Source: Labrys okinawensis
GTDB lineage: Bacteria > Pseudomonadota > Alphaproteobacteria > Rhizobiales > Labraceae
Assembly: GCF_002982075.1 (NCBI RefSeq)
Contig: NZ_PUEJ01000007.1
Coordinates: 1 to 64,000, forward strand
Reading direction: 5' to 3'
Length of the DNA stretch: 64,000 nucleotides
Positions 54,702 to 63,475 of the stretch are shown here, one piece after another. Position 1 is the first letter of the stretch. Every line of letters starts with the position of its first letter. The translations under genes and the position numbers were made by a program. Below the pieces are notes generated by a model. The model made no database searches. It was not told the DNA's origin and worked only from the letters and a program-made list of their open reading frames with translations.

Positions 54702-55660
54702 GACACGGCCACCATGGCGGGACGGTGGGCGGCATAGACGGCCTTCAGGAAGGCGCGGACGACGGCCTCGCTGATATCGACGTCGACGATGCTCTGCAGG
54801 CCGGACCAGGACGGCATGCTGTTGACTTCAAGCACCAGGAAGCGGCCTCTGTCATCCTCGATGAGATCGACCCCGCAATAGGCGACATCCACGGCCTGGG
54901 CCGCCCGCAGGGCGAGGCTCTCCGCCTCCTCCGGCATCTGCCAGCGCGACGGGCGCCCTCCCTGGTGCACATTGGTGATCCAGCCATCGCCCTCGCGCGC
55001 CATCGCTGCAACCACGCGGCCGCCGCAGACGAAGACGCGATAGTCCCGCCATCCTTCCACGTTCCGGCGCACGAAACGCTGCAGATAATAGACCCGCGCC
55101 ACCTCTTCGGTCTCCGGGAGGTCGTCAGGCGCACCGATCAGGCGCAGGCCCTTGCCCTGCGAGCCGAACAGCGGCTTGAGCACTAGCGGCGCGTCCGCCC
55201 GGGCCTCGCGCCGCACGACCGCCGCCGCCGCCTCCCGGCTCGAGACCACGAAGGTGTCCGGCGTCGGCAGGCCGGCCCTGGCGATCAGCAGGCTCGTCAT
55301 CGATTTGTCGACGCAGCGCTCGATGGCGCGCGGATCGTTCCACACCACCACGCCCGCGGCAACCAGGGCATGCAGCACGCCGAGCCGCATGGTGGTCGCC
55401 TCGAAGGTGCCGCCGGATATGGTCCGCAGCAGCACCCCGTCCGGCAATTCTCCCTCGAAGCCGGGTATGCGCAGCGGCTCGCCCCCGCCGGTGACCATGG
55501 CCACGTCAGCCAGGGAAAACAGCACCGGCTCGATGCCGCAGGCGCGCAGGGCGCCAAGCAGGCGGCCGCGATGCCATTCGCCATTGTCGGCCGCCAGACC
55601 GATGCGCAATCCGCGTCCCACAGGGTGTTCGACCGGGTTCAATTCGAGATGTCCTACCAA
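54698..55660 (-). CDS. RimK-like ATP-grasp ligase of the H4MPT island
   Basis: The 320-residue protein has the ATP-grasp core: DKSMTSLLIARAGLPTPDTFVVSS, PLVLKPLFGSQGKGLRLI, QRFVRRNVEGWRDYRVFVCGGRVVAAMAREG, and DLIEDDRGRFLVLEVNSMPSWSGLQ. It resembles RimK and the archaeal MptN, which adds glutamate to H4MPT. A glutamyl-ligase role on the cofactor is therefore plausible. The start is a TTG with AGGA 5 bases upstream; the surrounding CTCGCAGGAAC is duplicated. Confidence 0.82.
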   Translation of the reverse strand: MVGHLELNPVEHPVGRGLRIGLAADNGEWHRGRLLGALRACGIEPVLFSLADVAMVTGGGEPLRIPGFEGELPDGVLLRTISGGTFEATTMRLGVLHALVAAGVVVWNDPRAIERCVDKSMTSLLIARAGLPTPDTFVVSSREAAAAVVRREARADAPLVLKPLFGSQGKGLRLIGAPDDLPETEEVARVYYLQRFVRRNVEGWRDYRVFVCGGRVVAAMAREGDGWITNVHQGGRPSRWQMPEEAESLALRAAQAVDVAYCGVDLIEDDRGRFLVLEVNSMPSWSGLQSIVDVDISEAVVRAFLKAVYAAHRPAMVAVS

Positions 55661-55699
55661 GAGTTCCTGCGAGATTTGTTCCTGCGAGGCCAGCGTTCG

Positions 55700-56674
55700 C
55701 TACGAAAAGGAGGCATCCACCAGATCCGGCATCAGATGGCCGCCGCGGAAGGTCTCGCCGTTCTCGAGCGCGGTGACGATGACCTCCGCCGGGCTGAACA
55801 GATGCGGGTCGATGGCATAGAAGTCTCCCTTGAAACGGCTGAAAATCTCGGCGAAGGGCTTGCCATGGTCGCGGGAGGTGGGGCTCGGCAGGGCTTCGGC
55901 CAGCGATTTGGCGGCCTGGGCCGTGCCGGTCACGAACAGGTGGACGCGGCCGCCATAGATGATGGCATCGTTGGTTCGGCCCATGGCGCGCACGAAATCC
56001 GGCGTGGGCGGCGCCAAAGGTGCCGTGCCCAGGCCGTCGACGATGTCGGCAAGCGGAAAGCCGAGGCTGTGCGCCTTGTGCAGCGCGACCTCGAGCACGC
56101 GGCTGACGACCTGGGTCGCCCCGGCCAGGCTCTGGGTCGGCGCATAGATGAAGGTGAGGGCTTCGGGCGCCAGCCGCGTCGCTTCGGCGACATTGCGCAC
56201 CACAGCCTCCGGCGGCGGCGAGGCGGTTTCCAGGATCAGGACGGCACTGTCGGCATCGTCGCTGTAGCCCAGTTCCACGAAAAGAGGTTCCACCCGCGCG
56301 GCAGCGCGTCCCGGCCCCGAGCCGAGCGCGAAATAGGCCTCCTTGCCGCTCCCGGCGCGCAGGCTCCAGCCGGCATATTGGCAGCCGAGGCAAGCCAGGA
56401 CGGGATTGGTGGTCTGCACATTGACGGAAAAGGGCCAGCGCTCCACCGGCCCCGTGGGCGCGATCGACACGCGCCCCAGTCCCGCCAGGCAGATCTCGGC
56501 AACCCGGCGCCCCGCCTCGATGGAACCGGGAACACCGGCGCCGGCATCGATGAAGCGGCACCCGCCCGGTCCCGCGCTAACGGTCAGCCGCAGGCCCGCG
56601 GCATCGGCGACGAGGCTGTCGACCAACGGTCTGGCCAGGGCATTGACGCTTGGGGGCTGCAGGAAAATCGTCAC
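55700..56674 (-). CDS. mch: Methenyl-tetrahydromethanopterin cyclohydrolase
   Basis: The 324-residue protein matches Mch throughout: LQPPSVNALARPLVDSLVADA, VQTTNPVLACLGCQYAGWSL, FFALGSGPGRA-like FALGSGPGRA, LILETASPPPEAV, FIYAPTQSLAGATQVVSRVLEVALHKAH, and IIYGGRVHLFV. It hydrolyses methenyl-H4MPT to formyl-H4MPT (reverse of the archaeal direction) in formaldehyde oxidation. The GTG start overlaps the stop of the ATP-grasp gene as GTGA. Confidence 0.95.
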   Translation of the reverse strand: MTIFLQPPSVNALARPLVDSLVADAAGLRLTVSAGPGGCRFIDAGAGVPGSIEAGRRVAEICLAGLGRVSIAPTGPVERWPFSVNVQTTNPVLACLGCQYAGWSLRAGSGKEAYFALGSGPGRAAARVEPLFVELGYSDDADSAVLILETASPPPEAVVRNVAEATRLAPEALTFIYAPTQSLAGATQVVSRVLEVALHKAHSLGFPLADIVDGLGTAPLAPPTPDFVRAMGRTNDAIIYGGRVHLFVTGTAQAAKSLAEALPSPTSRDHGKPFAEIFSRFKGDFYAIDPHLFSPAEVIVTALENGETFRGGHLMPDLVDASFS

Positions 56675-57825
56675 GCGGGAACTCTCTCCTGTTGAACGAG
56701 ACGGGTGATGTCGGCACCGCGCCGGTGGAGCAGGCGTCGAACCTCTCTGATGTCCGTGCCGGTGGCGGCGACGGTGCAGACCGGCGCGCCGGCCTCGATC
56801 GCGCCGCCGCGCTCCGGCCGGTCCGCCACGTAAGCGGGCCATGCAATCTCCGGCACCTTGGCGATACGGCACGGAGCGTAGACGATCATGGTGCCGGCTG
56901 CCTCCCGGGGCGCAGCCTCGACCTCGCCCAGTTCGCCCCGGCTCGCACGGCAGTGGCGCTCGAACAGCGGCGTCTCGCGCCGATCGAGGCAATCGAGCGT
57001 GGCGCCTGGGCGTGGATTGACCTCCAGCAGCCACCAGCGGTCCGGCGCCACCATCAGGTCGGCGCTGGCGAGGCCCCGCAGCCGGGTTGCCGCCACGATC
57101 CGGCCGATCGCCACCTCGATCTCGGGGTCGATCGCCAGCGGCCCGCCCGGCTCGATGGCGCCGCCATAGCGCCAGGCGGCGCTCCGGCCGGGCGAGACCC
57201 ATTGATGCGTGCGGGCGACCATCTGCGCCCTGCGGCCGTCGGCGAGGAAAGCCACGGAAACCGGCTCGCCCTCGACCACCCGCTGCAGATAGCTTCCAGG
57301 CATCAGCCTGTCGGGACGGGCCTTGCGGATATGACCCCCGCCCGAACCGCCGCGGCGCTTGGCAAGCCAGCCCGAGGACGAGGCGACCGGCCCCAGCCGG
57401 ATCTGCGGGTGGGCGATGCCGAGCTCCGCCAGCATGCGGGCAAAGCCCGCGGGATCCTTCAGGCAGGCCACCGTATCGGCATTCGCACCGATCAGGCCGA
57501 AACGCTCGTCGATGGCCTGGATCAAAGCGGGGCTGGCTTCGAAACCGCTGCCGAGGACGACGCCGAAAGGCAGATCGGCGCTGGCAAGAGCCAATTGGTC
57601 CAGCGCGTCCAGGATGGCGATCCCGGCGACACCCGTACCGAACCGACCCTTGACCTGCCGGTAGTCCGCGGCCAGGGCTCTGGTATCGCTGTCGCCGAAA
57701 AGGTCCACGACCAGCGGCCTGTAGCCCGCGCGCCGGGCAGCAGCGGCGAGAGCGCGGCCGGACTGGGCAGCGATCAGGACGCAGGCGCCCTCACCCTGCG
57801 ATCTCGAGGGCAAGCTTGTACGCAT
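56671..57825 (-). CDS. Second ATP-grasp protein of the H4MPT island
   Basis: The roughly 384-residue protein has an N-terminal Rossmann-like part (VLIAAQSGRALAAAARRAGYRPLVVDLFGDSDTRALA), GFARMLAELGIAHPQIRLG, an ATP-grasp domain with KRRGGSGGGHIRKA, and a C-terminal LLEVNPRPGATLDCLDR, where the Asn and Glu bind Mg-ATP. Related archaeal proteins of unknown role are found in methanogens. It overlaps mtdB by 35 bases and mch by GTGA. Two ATP-grasp enzymes in one island suggest at least two amide- or ester-forming steps on the cofactor tails. Confidence 0.82.
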   Translation of the reverse strand: MRTSLPSRSQGEGACVLIAAQSGRALAAAARRAGYRPLVVDLFGDSDTRALAADYRQVKGRFGTGVAGIAILDALDQLALASADLPFGVVLGSGFEASPALIQAIDERFGLIGANADTVACLKDPAGFARMLAELGIAHPQIRLGPVASSSGWLAKRRGGSGGGHIRKARPDRLMPGSYLQRVVEGEPVSVAFLADGRRAQMVARTHQWVSPGRSAAWRYGGAIEPGGPLAIDPEIEVAIGRIVAATRLRGLASADLMVAPDRWWLLEVNPRPGATLDCLDRRETPLFERHCRASRGELGEVEAAPREAAGTMIVYAPCRIAKVPEIAWPAYVADRPERGGAIEAGAPVCTVAATGTDIREVRRLLHRRGADITRLVQQERVPA

Positions 57826-58684
57826 CGCGAAAATCCAGGCTGATCGGTTTTTCGGTCGCCAGGAGGCGACGGAACAGGCCGAGTTCGGTCTTGTATTTGA
57901 CGTTTCCGATCGCGAGCGCACCGACCGCCTGCGCCTTGCCATTGCCGAAGGGCTCGCCATTGGCCATCACGCCGACGCCTTCCAGTCCTGCCGGCGGGAC
58001 CGCGTTGACGTCGGCTGCGACCAGCAGTCCCGGCACGGAATCGAGATCGGCGGCGGAAAGGATGTTCACCCCGGCGGGCCCGCTGGACAGCACGATTTCG
58101 GCGCCGGCGACCGCCGCACGGCGTGCCTCGGGCGTGCTGCCATCGGCATAGTCGACATCGACGCCGAAGCGCTGCTTGATCCCGGCGGCAATGTCGCTCA
58201 CGCGCTTGGTGCCGTCATGGCCCGCCAGTACAGGCCGGCCGCCTTCGAGCGCCACCAGCACGCCGGCACAATAGGCGACGACGCCGGTCCCGCCGAAGAT
58301 CACGATCTTGCGTCCCGCCAGTTCCCCGCCATGCTTGTCCCTGAGCACGGCCTTGACCTTGGCCACCATGGCCGCCCCGGTGGTGAAGGAGCCGGCCGGG
58401 TCAGTGAAAAGGTTGAGGGCGAAGGGCGGCACGAAGGCCTTCTTGGCGGCATCGAGCATGTCGAGCGCGAGGCCGCCATTCTTGCCGCCGATGAAGATCG
58501 AGGTGCGGCTGCCATCGCCCGGCGCCCGCGAGAAGATGGCGTCCTGCACGAGAGGCCGGATCTCCTCCAATGTCACGCCCGTATAGGGAATGACGACATC
58601 GAAACCGGCATCGACCGCCATGTTGACGTCGAAGGGACTCATATGCTTGAGCGGCGACAGCATATGCAGGATCGAGCGGGCCAT
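57791..58684 (-). CDS. mtdB: NAD(P)-dependent methylene-tetrahydromethanopterin dehydrogenase
   Basis: The 297-residue protein has ILHMLSPLKHMSPFDVNMAVDAGFDVVIPYTGV at its N terminus and a Rossmann motif KIVIFGGTGVVAYCAGVLVALEGGRPVLAGHD, typical of bacterial MtdB/MtdA. Residues IFIGGKNGGLALDML and PAGVNILSAADLDSVPGLLVAADVNAVPPAG follow. It oxidises methylene-H4MPT to methenyl-H4MPT with NAD(P). The ATG shares a base with the stop of the beta-RFAP synthase gene. MtdB rather than MtdA is preferred from its place beside mch. Confidence 0.93.
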   Translation of the reverse strand: MARSILHMLSPLKHMSPFDVNMAVDAGFDVVIPYTGVTLEEIRPLVQDAIFSRAPGDGSRTSIFIGGKNGGLALDMLDAAKKAFVPPFALNLFTDPAGSFTTGAAMVAKVKAVLRDKHGGELAGRKIVIFGGTGVVAYCAGVLVALEGGRPVLAGHDGTKRVSDIAAGIKQRFGVDVDYADGSTPEARRAAVAGAEIVLSSGPAGVNILSAADLDSVPGLLVAADVNAVPPAGLEGVGVMANGEPFGNGKAQAVGALAIGNVKYKTELGLFRRLLATEKPISLDFRDAYKLALEIAG

Positions 58685-59712
58685 CAGAACGCGAGCCTCC
58701 TCTGGTCACGGGCGATCCTCACCTGGGCACCCTGGTTCCGCCCGCGCACGATCTCCAGGCGGATGCCGGACGGCAGGCCGTCCGCCTCCAGTTCACCGAC
58801 CAGCCGGCGTGCCTCGCTGTCGGAACCGATGATGACGAAACCGGTGGGGCCCCACGAACTTTGTCCGATGCCGCCAAAGCCCCGCTGCTCACAGGCGGTC
58901 AGCACCTTGGTGACGATAGGACTGGTGAAGCGGCCGCCCTGCGCCGATGCAAAATGATCCCCCACCACGCGCTGCAGCTCGGCCACGCCGGCACCGAAAG
59001 CCTCGACATCCCTGCCGGCCGCGGCCGGGAGGATGCGCATCAGGGCGAGCCGGCACAGATGAGCCGCGGAGGCCTCGGGAAAGGGCGGTAACTGGCGGAA
59101 GGCGCTGACTTCCGCCTCGCCATGCAGGCCATGGGAGGAGGTATCGAAGACCAGCAGCACCCGCCAGTCCTCGGGAAAGGGCAGGCGCGCGAGAATCGGG
59201 GGGGCGCGATCGTCCTCACCGCGCCCGCCATCGAGAACGAGACCGCCCTTTTCGAATGCGGCTAGGCCGGCGGAAGAGCGATTGCCCCTGTCGAGCGCTT
59301 CCGCAGCATCGCGCGCCCGAAAGGGCCGCCCGCGCAGTCTGGCGAGACCGGCCGCGACCGCCAGGGCGATCTGCGTGCCCGAACCGAGGCCGGCATGGGG
59401 AATGATGCTGCGCCGCAGCCGAAAATGGCCGCGCGGCTCCACCCCAAGATGATGCGCCGCCGCTTCGGCGTAGCGCAGCACGCGTTCGGCTTCCTCGCCC
59501 TCGGCGATCAGCCGCTCGGCATCCGACACGACGAGGTCCACGGCAGGGCTGCTCACGGCCAGGCCCAGGCTGCCGAAACGGCGGCCGAGGCCGCCATGAA
59601 GATCGAGAAAACCGAGATGCAGGCGCGCACTCGCCCTCACCCGGATCGAAGCGGGGTTTGTCGGGGAAGCGGATTCAAATCCGGGTAAGGTCGTTCCCTT
59701 CTGCTGATACAT
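58684..59712 (-). CDS. mptG: Beta-ribofuranosylaminobenzene 5'-phosphate synthase
   Basis: The 342-residue protein has a GHMP-kinase-like fold: ASARLHLGFLDLHGGLGRRFGSLGLAV, RSIIPHAGLGSGTQIALAVAAGLARL (the GLGSG phosphate loop), and GIGQSSWGPTGFVIIGSD. These match beta-RFAP synthase, which joins PRPP with 4-hydroxybenzoate or p-aminobenzoate in the first committed step of H4MPT synthesis. It is first in the leftward operon mptG-mtdB-ATP-grasp-mch-RimK-CitG (fae). Its upstream region is shared with fhcB. Confidence 0.9.
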   Translation of the reverse strand: MYQQKGTTLPGFESASPTNPASIRVRASARLHLGFLDLHGGLGRRFGSLGLAVSSPAVDLVVSDAERLIAEGEEAERVLRYAEAAAHHLGVEPRGHFRLRRSIIPHAGLGSGTQIALAVAAGLARLRGRPFRARDAAEALDRGNRSSAGLAAFEKGGLVLDGGRGEDDRAPPILARLPFPEDWRVLLVFDTSSHGLHGEAEVSAFRQLPPFPEASAAHLCRLALMRILPAAAGRDVEAFGAGVAELQRVVGDHFASAQGGRFTSPIVTKVLTACEQRGFGGIGQSSWGPTGFVIIGSDSEARRLVGELEADGLPSGIRLEIVRGRNQGAQVRIARDQRRLAF

Positions 59713-59892
59713 CGGCGCGGCCTCCCCAATAGGAAAATATCATAACAAATAAACATCGTTGGCAACGCAGCGATTTCTTAGAAATGTTCCATATTATTCT
59801 TATAAATTTGCCAGAGAGCGCCGAGGTACTTGGCCGAACGCTGAGGTGGTTGTTAGCTATAGCAAAAATGCAAGGCAGGAGACGACACACGG
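59713..59892. promoter_or_regulatory. Divergent control region between mptG-mtdB and fhc operons
   Basis: This 180-base AT-rich gap serves both C1 operons. It holds a perfect 13-base palindrome ATTTCT-T-AGAAAT (59773-59785), a candidate site for a regulator, near the middle. AGGAGA lies 10 bases before the fhcB ATG. I could not assign -35/-10 elements with confidence. Confidence 0.45.
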
Positions 59893-60921
59893 ATGCGCGC
59901 CTGGATCGAAGGCCAGCCGGTTGATCAGCATGAGGCCATCGCCGCCGCGGCGCGGATGCTGGGCGGGGCGCGGACGCCCATCATCGGCGGCCTGTCCGGC
60001 GACGTTGCAGCGGTGCGCGCAGCCTACCGGCTTGCCTTCCGCATCGGCGCCGCGATCGACTGCGAGGGCTCGGATGCGCTCTATGCCGATCTCGGCGCCC
60101 TCGCCGCCCGCGGCGCGATGACCACCACCTGGGCCGAGGCGCGTGCCCGCGCCGATCTGCTGCTCGTGGTCGGGCGCAAGGCCGGCGCCAACCCCCTGCT
60201 TGACGAGCTCGTAGCAGCCCCCGTCCCGCTGGCCGGTATCGCCGAGCGCGAGGTCCTCACCTTGGCGGCCGACCGGGACACGCTCGCCGGGCATCTGGCC
60301 GTGCTGCGCGCCCTCGCGTCCGGCCGGCTGCCGCCCAGGCCGGAAACGGCAGAGCTGAACGAGCTGGCCGGCAAGGTCAAGGCCGCCCGCTTCGGGGTCG
60401 CGGTGTATGATCCGCAGGAACTGGGCGAACCGGCTGTCGGCATGCTGCAGGGCCTGGTCAAGGATCTCAATGAGGAGACCCGCTTTTCCAGCCTGCCGCT
60501 CGGCGTCCCGGCCGCGGCGCGGCTGGCTCTGGCGGTCGGCAGCTGGACGACAGGCGATGCGCCGCGCGTCGGGCTGGGACGGGGCTATCCCGAGCACGAT
60601 CCGTGGCGCTTCGATGCCCGCCGCCTGGTGGCGAGCAAGGAGGCCGACGCGGCATTGTGGCTCTGCGCCCAGGCCCATGGCGAGGTGCCGCCGGCCGGCA
60701 TTCCCAGCGTCGTGCTCTCTGGACGCCCCGACGAGGGGCAGGCCGGCATCGTGATCGAGGTTGCCGTTCCGGGCGAGGCCGGCACGACCGTCTGCTTCGA
60801 CGAACGTCGCGGCACCCTCACAGCCATCGGGAGCGGCCCGTCCCCTCGAAACACCGGGGCCGCCGAGATCCTCGAGGCGATTCAAACCGCGATCGGCGAG
60901 AAAGGACCGGGATCATGCTGA
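59893..60921 (+). CDS. fhcB: Formyltransferase/hydrolase complex subunit B
   Basis: The 342-residue protein is homologous to formylmethanofuran dehydrogenase subunit B (IIGGLSGDVAAVRAAYRLAFRIGAAID, ARADLLLVVGRKAGANPLLDEL, RVGLGRGYPEHDPWRFDARRLVASKEADAALWLCAQ) but is shorter than the roughly 430-residue methanogen protein and lacks the N-terminal CxxC cluster ligands and the metal-binding cysteine. That is as known for bacterial Fhc, which transfers and hydrolyses the formyl group without redox chemistry. The ATG is supported by AGGAGA. Its end overlaps fhcA by 7 bases. Confidence 0.93.
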   Translation: MRAWIEGQPVDQHEAIAAAARMLGGARTPIIGGLSGDVAAVRAAYRLAFRIGAAIDCEGSDALYADLGALAARGAMTTTWAEARARADLLLVVGRKAGANPLLDELVAAPVPLAGIAEREVLTLAADRDTLAGHLAVLRALASGRLPPRPETAELNELAGKVKAARFGVAVYDPQELGEPAVGMLQGLVKDLNEETRFSSLPLGVPAAARLALAVGSWTTGDAPRVGLGRGYPEHDPWRFDARRLVASKEADAALWLCAQAHGEVPPAGIPSVVLSGRPDEGQAGIVIEVAVPGEAGTTVCFDERRGTLTAIGSGPSPRNTGAAEILEAIQTAIGEKGPGSC

Positions 60922-62549
60922 CGCGCATCGCGGGCGGACGCATCGTCGATCCGGTTTCCGGCCGGGACGGCAAGGCGGATCTATGGATTCAGGACGAGCG
61001 CATCGTCGAAAAACCGGTGCAGGCCGTCGCCGACAATGTGATCGATGCGCGCGGCTGCGTGGTGATGGCCGGCGGCATCGACGTCCATTCGCATATCGCC
61101 GGCGGCAACGTGACCCTGGCGCGCCTGCTGCTGCCCGAGCTCCATGTCAGCGAAACCGCCGGCGACCCTGCCCTGCCCTTTTCCACCGCCCGCTGGTCGG
61201 CCTTCGAGACCGGCCGCCTCTATGCGCGCATGGGCTACACGACGGTGATCGAGCCGGCATTGGCGCCCAGCGCCGCCTTGGCGACCCATCTCGAGCTCGA
61301 CGACATCCCGCTGATCGACCGCGGCGCGCTCAGCGTGCTCGGCAATGACGACCAGCTGCTCTCGCTGCTCCGGCGCAAGGAGGGAGCCGAGGCAGTGCGC
61401 GATCTCACGGCCCTGACGCTCGCCACCTCGCGCGGGCTCGGCGTCAAGGTGATCAATGCCGGCGGAGCAGCGGCGTTCAAGGAGAATGTGCGCGCCTTCG
61501 GGCTCGACGATGAGGTGCCGAGCTATGGCCTGACCTCGCGCCAGATCCTCACGGCCCTGCTCGAAGCGACCACGGCCATCGGCGTGCCGCATCCCCTGCA
61601 TGTCCATTGCAACAATCTCGGCCTGCCCGGCGCGGTCGATAGCCTGATCGCCACCATGAAGGCGGCGGAGGGGCGTCCGGTCCATTTCGCCCATGCCCAG
61701 TTCTACAGCTATGGCCGGCACGAGAGCGGCGGGATCGTCTCGGCCGCCGCCGAGGTCTGCGCGGCCCTGGCGGCGAACCCCAACGCGACCATCGATGTCG
61801 GCCAGGTGGTGTTCGGCCAGACCTGCACGATCTCGCTCGACATCCTCAGGCAGTTCTCCAGCCGCAAGGCCGGCCGGCCGCGCAAATGGATCCTGGTCGA
61901 TGGGGATGCCGAGGGCGGTGGCATCGTGCCCTACCGCTATCGCCGCAATTCCGGCGTCAACGCCCTGCAATTTGCCATCGGCCTCGAACTCTTCCTGCGC
62001 TCGCCGGATCCCTGGCGGGTGCTGCTCACCACCGACCACCCCAATGGCGGTCCCTTCACCGCCTATCCCCGTCTCATCCATCTGCTCATGGACAAGGCGG
62101 AACGGGACCGCACCCTGGCGAGCCTGCCCGACATCGTGCGCGAGCGCAGCGGCCTCGCCGCGATCGAGCGCGAATACACCCTGACCGAGGTGGCGATCAT
62201 GACCCGCGCCGCGCCGGCCCGCCTGCTCGGGCTGGCCGATCGCGGCCATCTCAAGCCGGGCGCCCGCGCCGACGTGGCTATCTACCGCGAGGATGCCGAC
62301 CGCACCGCCATGTTCGCCTCGGCCGATCTGGTGCTGAAGGACGGTGTGGTGGTGCTGCGCAAGGGCGAGCCGCTGGGATGGCGCGCCGGACGCACCCTGA
62401 CGCTGGCGCCGGGCTTCGATCCCGCCATGACGCGCCATGCCGACCGCTATCTCGAGGACCGCTTCGGCGCCGGCCTGGAGAGCTTTGCCGTGCCCTTGGA
62501 GGCCTTCGGCGAAAGAGATGTTTTCGAGGTCGAGCCATGTCTGACTTAA
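60915..62549 (+). CDS. fhcA: Formyltransferase/hydrolase complex subunit A (amidohydrolase)
   Basis: The 544-residue protein is an amidohydrolase homologous to FwdA/FmdA: GGIDVHSHIAGGNVTLARLLLPE with the HxH metal motif, LGVKVINAGG with a possible carboxylated lysine, PHPLHVHCNNLGLPGA, VHFAHAQFYSYG and LLTTDHPNGGPFTAYPRLIHLLMD with the catalytic Asp. It is the hydrolytic subunit that releases formate from formyl-methanofuran. The gene overlaps fhcB and, by 13 bases, fhcD. Confidence 0.95.
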   Translation: MLTRIAGGRIVDPVSGRDGKADLWIQDERIVEKPVQAVADNVIDARGCVVMAGGIDVHSHIAGGNVTLARLLLPELHVSETAGDPALPFSTARWSAFETGRLYARMGYTTVIEPALAPSAALATHLELDDIPLIDRGALSVLGNDDQLLSLLRRKEGAEAVRDLTALTLATSRGLGVKVINAGGAAAFKENVRAFGLDDEVPSYGLTSRQILTALLEATTAIGVPHPLHVHCNNLGLPGAVDSLIATMKAAEGRPVHFAHAQFYSYGRHESGGIVSAAAEVCAALAANPNATIDVGQVVFGQTCTISLDILRQFSSRKAGRPRKWILVDGDAEGGGIVPYRYRRNSGVNALQFAIGLELFLRSPDPWRVLLTTDHPNGGPFTAYPRLIHLLMDKAERDRTLASLPDIVRERSGLAAIEREYTLTEVAIMTRAAPARLLGLADRGHLKPGARADVAIYREDADRTAMFASADLVLKDGVVVLRKGEPLGWRAGRTLTLAPGFDPAMTRHADRYLEDRFGAGLESFAVPLEAFGERDVFEVEPCLT

Positions 62550-63475
62550 CCAGTTCCGACTTAAGCAGCTCTGACCTGACGCTCAACGGCATCGCCATCG
62601 ACGATACCTTCGCCGAAGCCTTCGGCATGGCTGCGACGGCGATCGTGCTGACGGCCGACACGCCCCGCTGGGCCGAAATCGCGGCGGCGAGCCTCACGGG
62701 CTTTGCGACCTCGGTGATCGGCTGCGGCGTCGAAGCCGGGATCGACCGCCCCCTCTCGCCCGAAGAAACCCCGGATGGCAGGCCGGGCCTGCGCATCCTC
62801 CTGTTCGGCTTCGACGCGGCCGGCCTCGGCAAGCAGCTCGCACGCCGTGTCGGCCAATGCGTGCTGACCAGCCCCGGCTCGGCCTGCTATGCCGGTTCCG
62901 ACGGCACGCGGCGTCTCAAGCTGGGCGCCAATATCCGCTATTTCGGCGATGGCTACGAGACGGCCAAGGGCATCGGCGGCCATCGCTATTGGCGCGTGCC
63001 GGTGATGGACGGCGAATTCGTCTGCGAGCATGACACGGGCCTCGTCGAAGGCGCCGTCGGCGGCGGCAATCTGCTGTTTCTCGGCCGCGACCAGGCCGGC
63101 ACCTTGGCGGTGGCCGAAGCCGCGGCCCGGGCCGCGGCAGCCATTCCCGATGCGATCCTGCCCTTTCCCGGCGGTATCGTGCGCTCCGGCTCCAAGGTCG
63201 GCGGGCGCACCAAGGGCATGATCGCCTCGACCAACGACGCCTATTGTCCGACACTGAAGGGCCGCGCCCGCTCTGCCCTGGCGCCCGAGGTCGGAGCGGT
63301 GCTCGAAATCGTCATCGACGGATTTTCAGCAGAGGCCGTGCGCGCCTCGATGAGAGCGGGTCTCCACGCGGCCGTCGAGGCGGGACCGCAGCACGGCCTG
63401 GTGCGTGTCACGGCCGGCAATTACGGCGGCAAGCTCGGCAAATACCACTTTCCTCTGCGCGAGTTGCTGACATGA
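62537..63475 (+). CDS. fhcD: Formylmethanofuran:H4MPT formyltransferase, Fhc subunit D
   Basis: The 312-residue protein matches Ftr/FhcD: IDDTFAEAFGMAATAIVLTADTPRWAEIAAASLTGFATSVIGCGVEAGID, RVGQCVLTSPGSACYAG, LGANIRYFGDGYETAK, FPGGIVRSGSKVGGRTKGMIASTNDAYCPTL and VTAGNYGGKLGKYHFPLRELL. It moves the formyl group between H4MPT and methanofuran. The N-terminal dozen residues are a small repeat (SDLTSSDLSSSDLT), unusual but harmless. It overlaps fhcC as ATGA. Confidence 0.95.
   Translation: MSDLTSSDLSSSDLTLNGIAIDDTFAEAFGMAATAIVLTADTPRWAEIAAASLTGFATSVIGCGVEAGIDRPLSPEETPDGRPGLRILLFGFDAAGLGKQLARRVGQCVLTSPGSACYAGSDGTRRLKLGANIRYFGDGYETAKGIGGHRYWRVPVMDGEFVCEHDTGLVEGAVGGGNLLFLGRDQAGTLAVAEAAARAAAAIPDAILPFPGGIVRSGSKVGGRTKGMIASTNDAYCPTLKGRARSALAPEVGAVLEIVIDGFSAEAVRASMRAGLHAAVEAGPQHGLVRVTAGNYGGKLGKYHFPLRELLT

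Noticed and set aside
60981..62438. A 485-codon antisense frame over fhcA
   Set aside because: fhcA has clear amidohydrolase motifs; the antisense frame does not resemble a protein.
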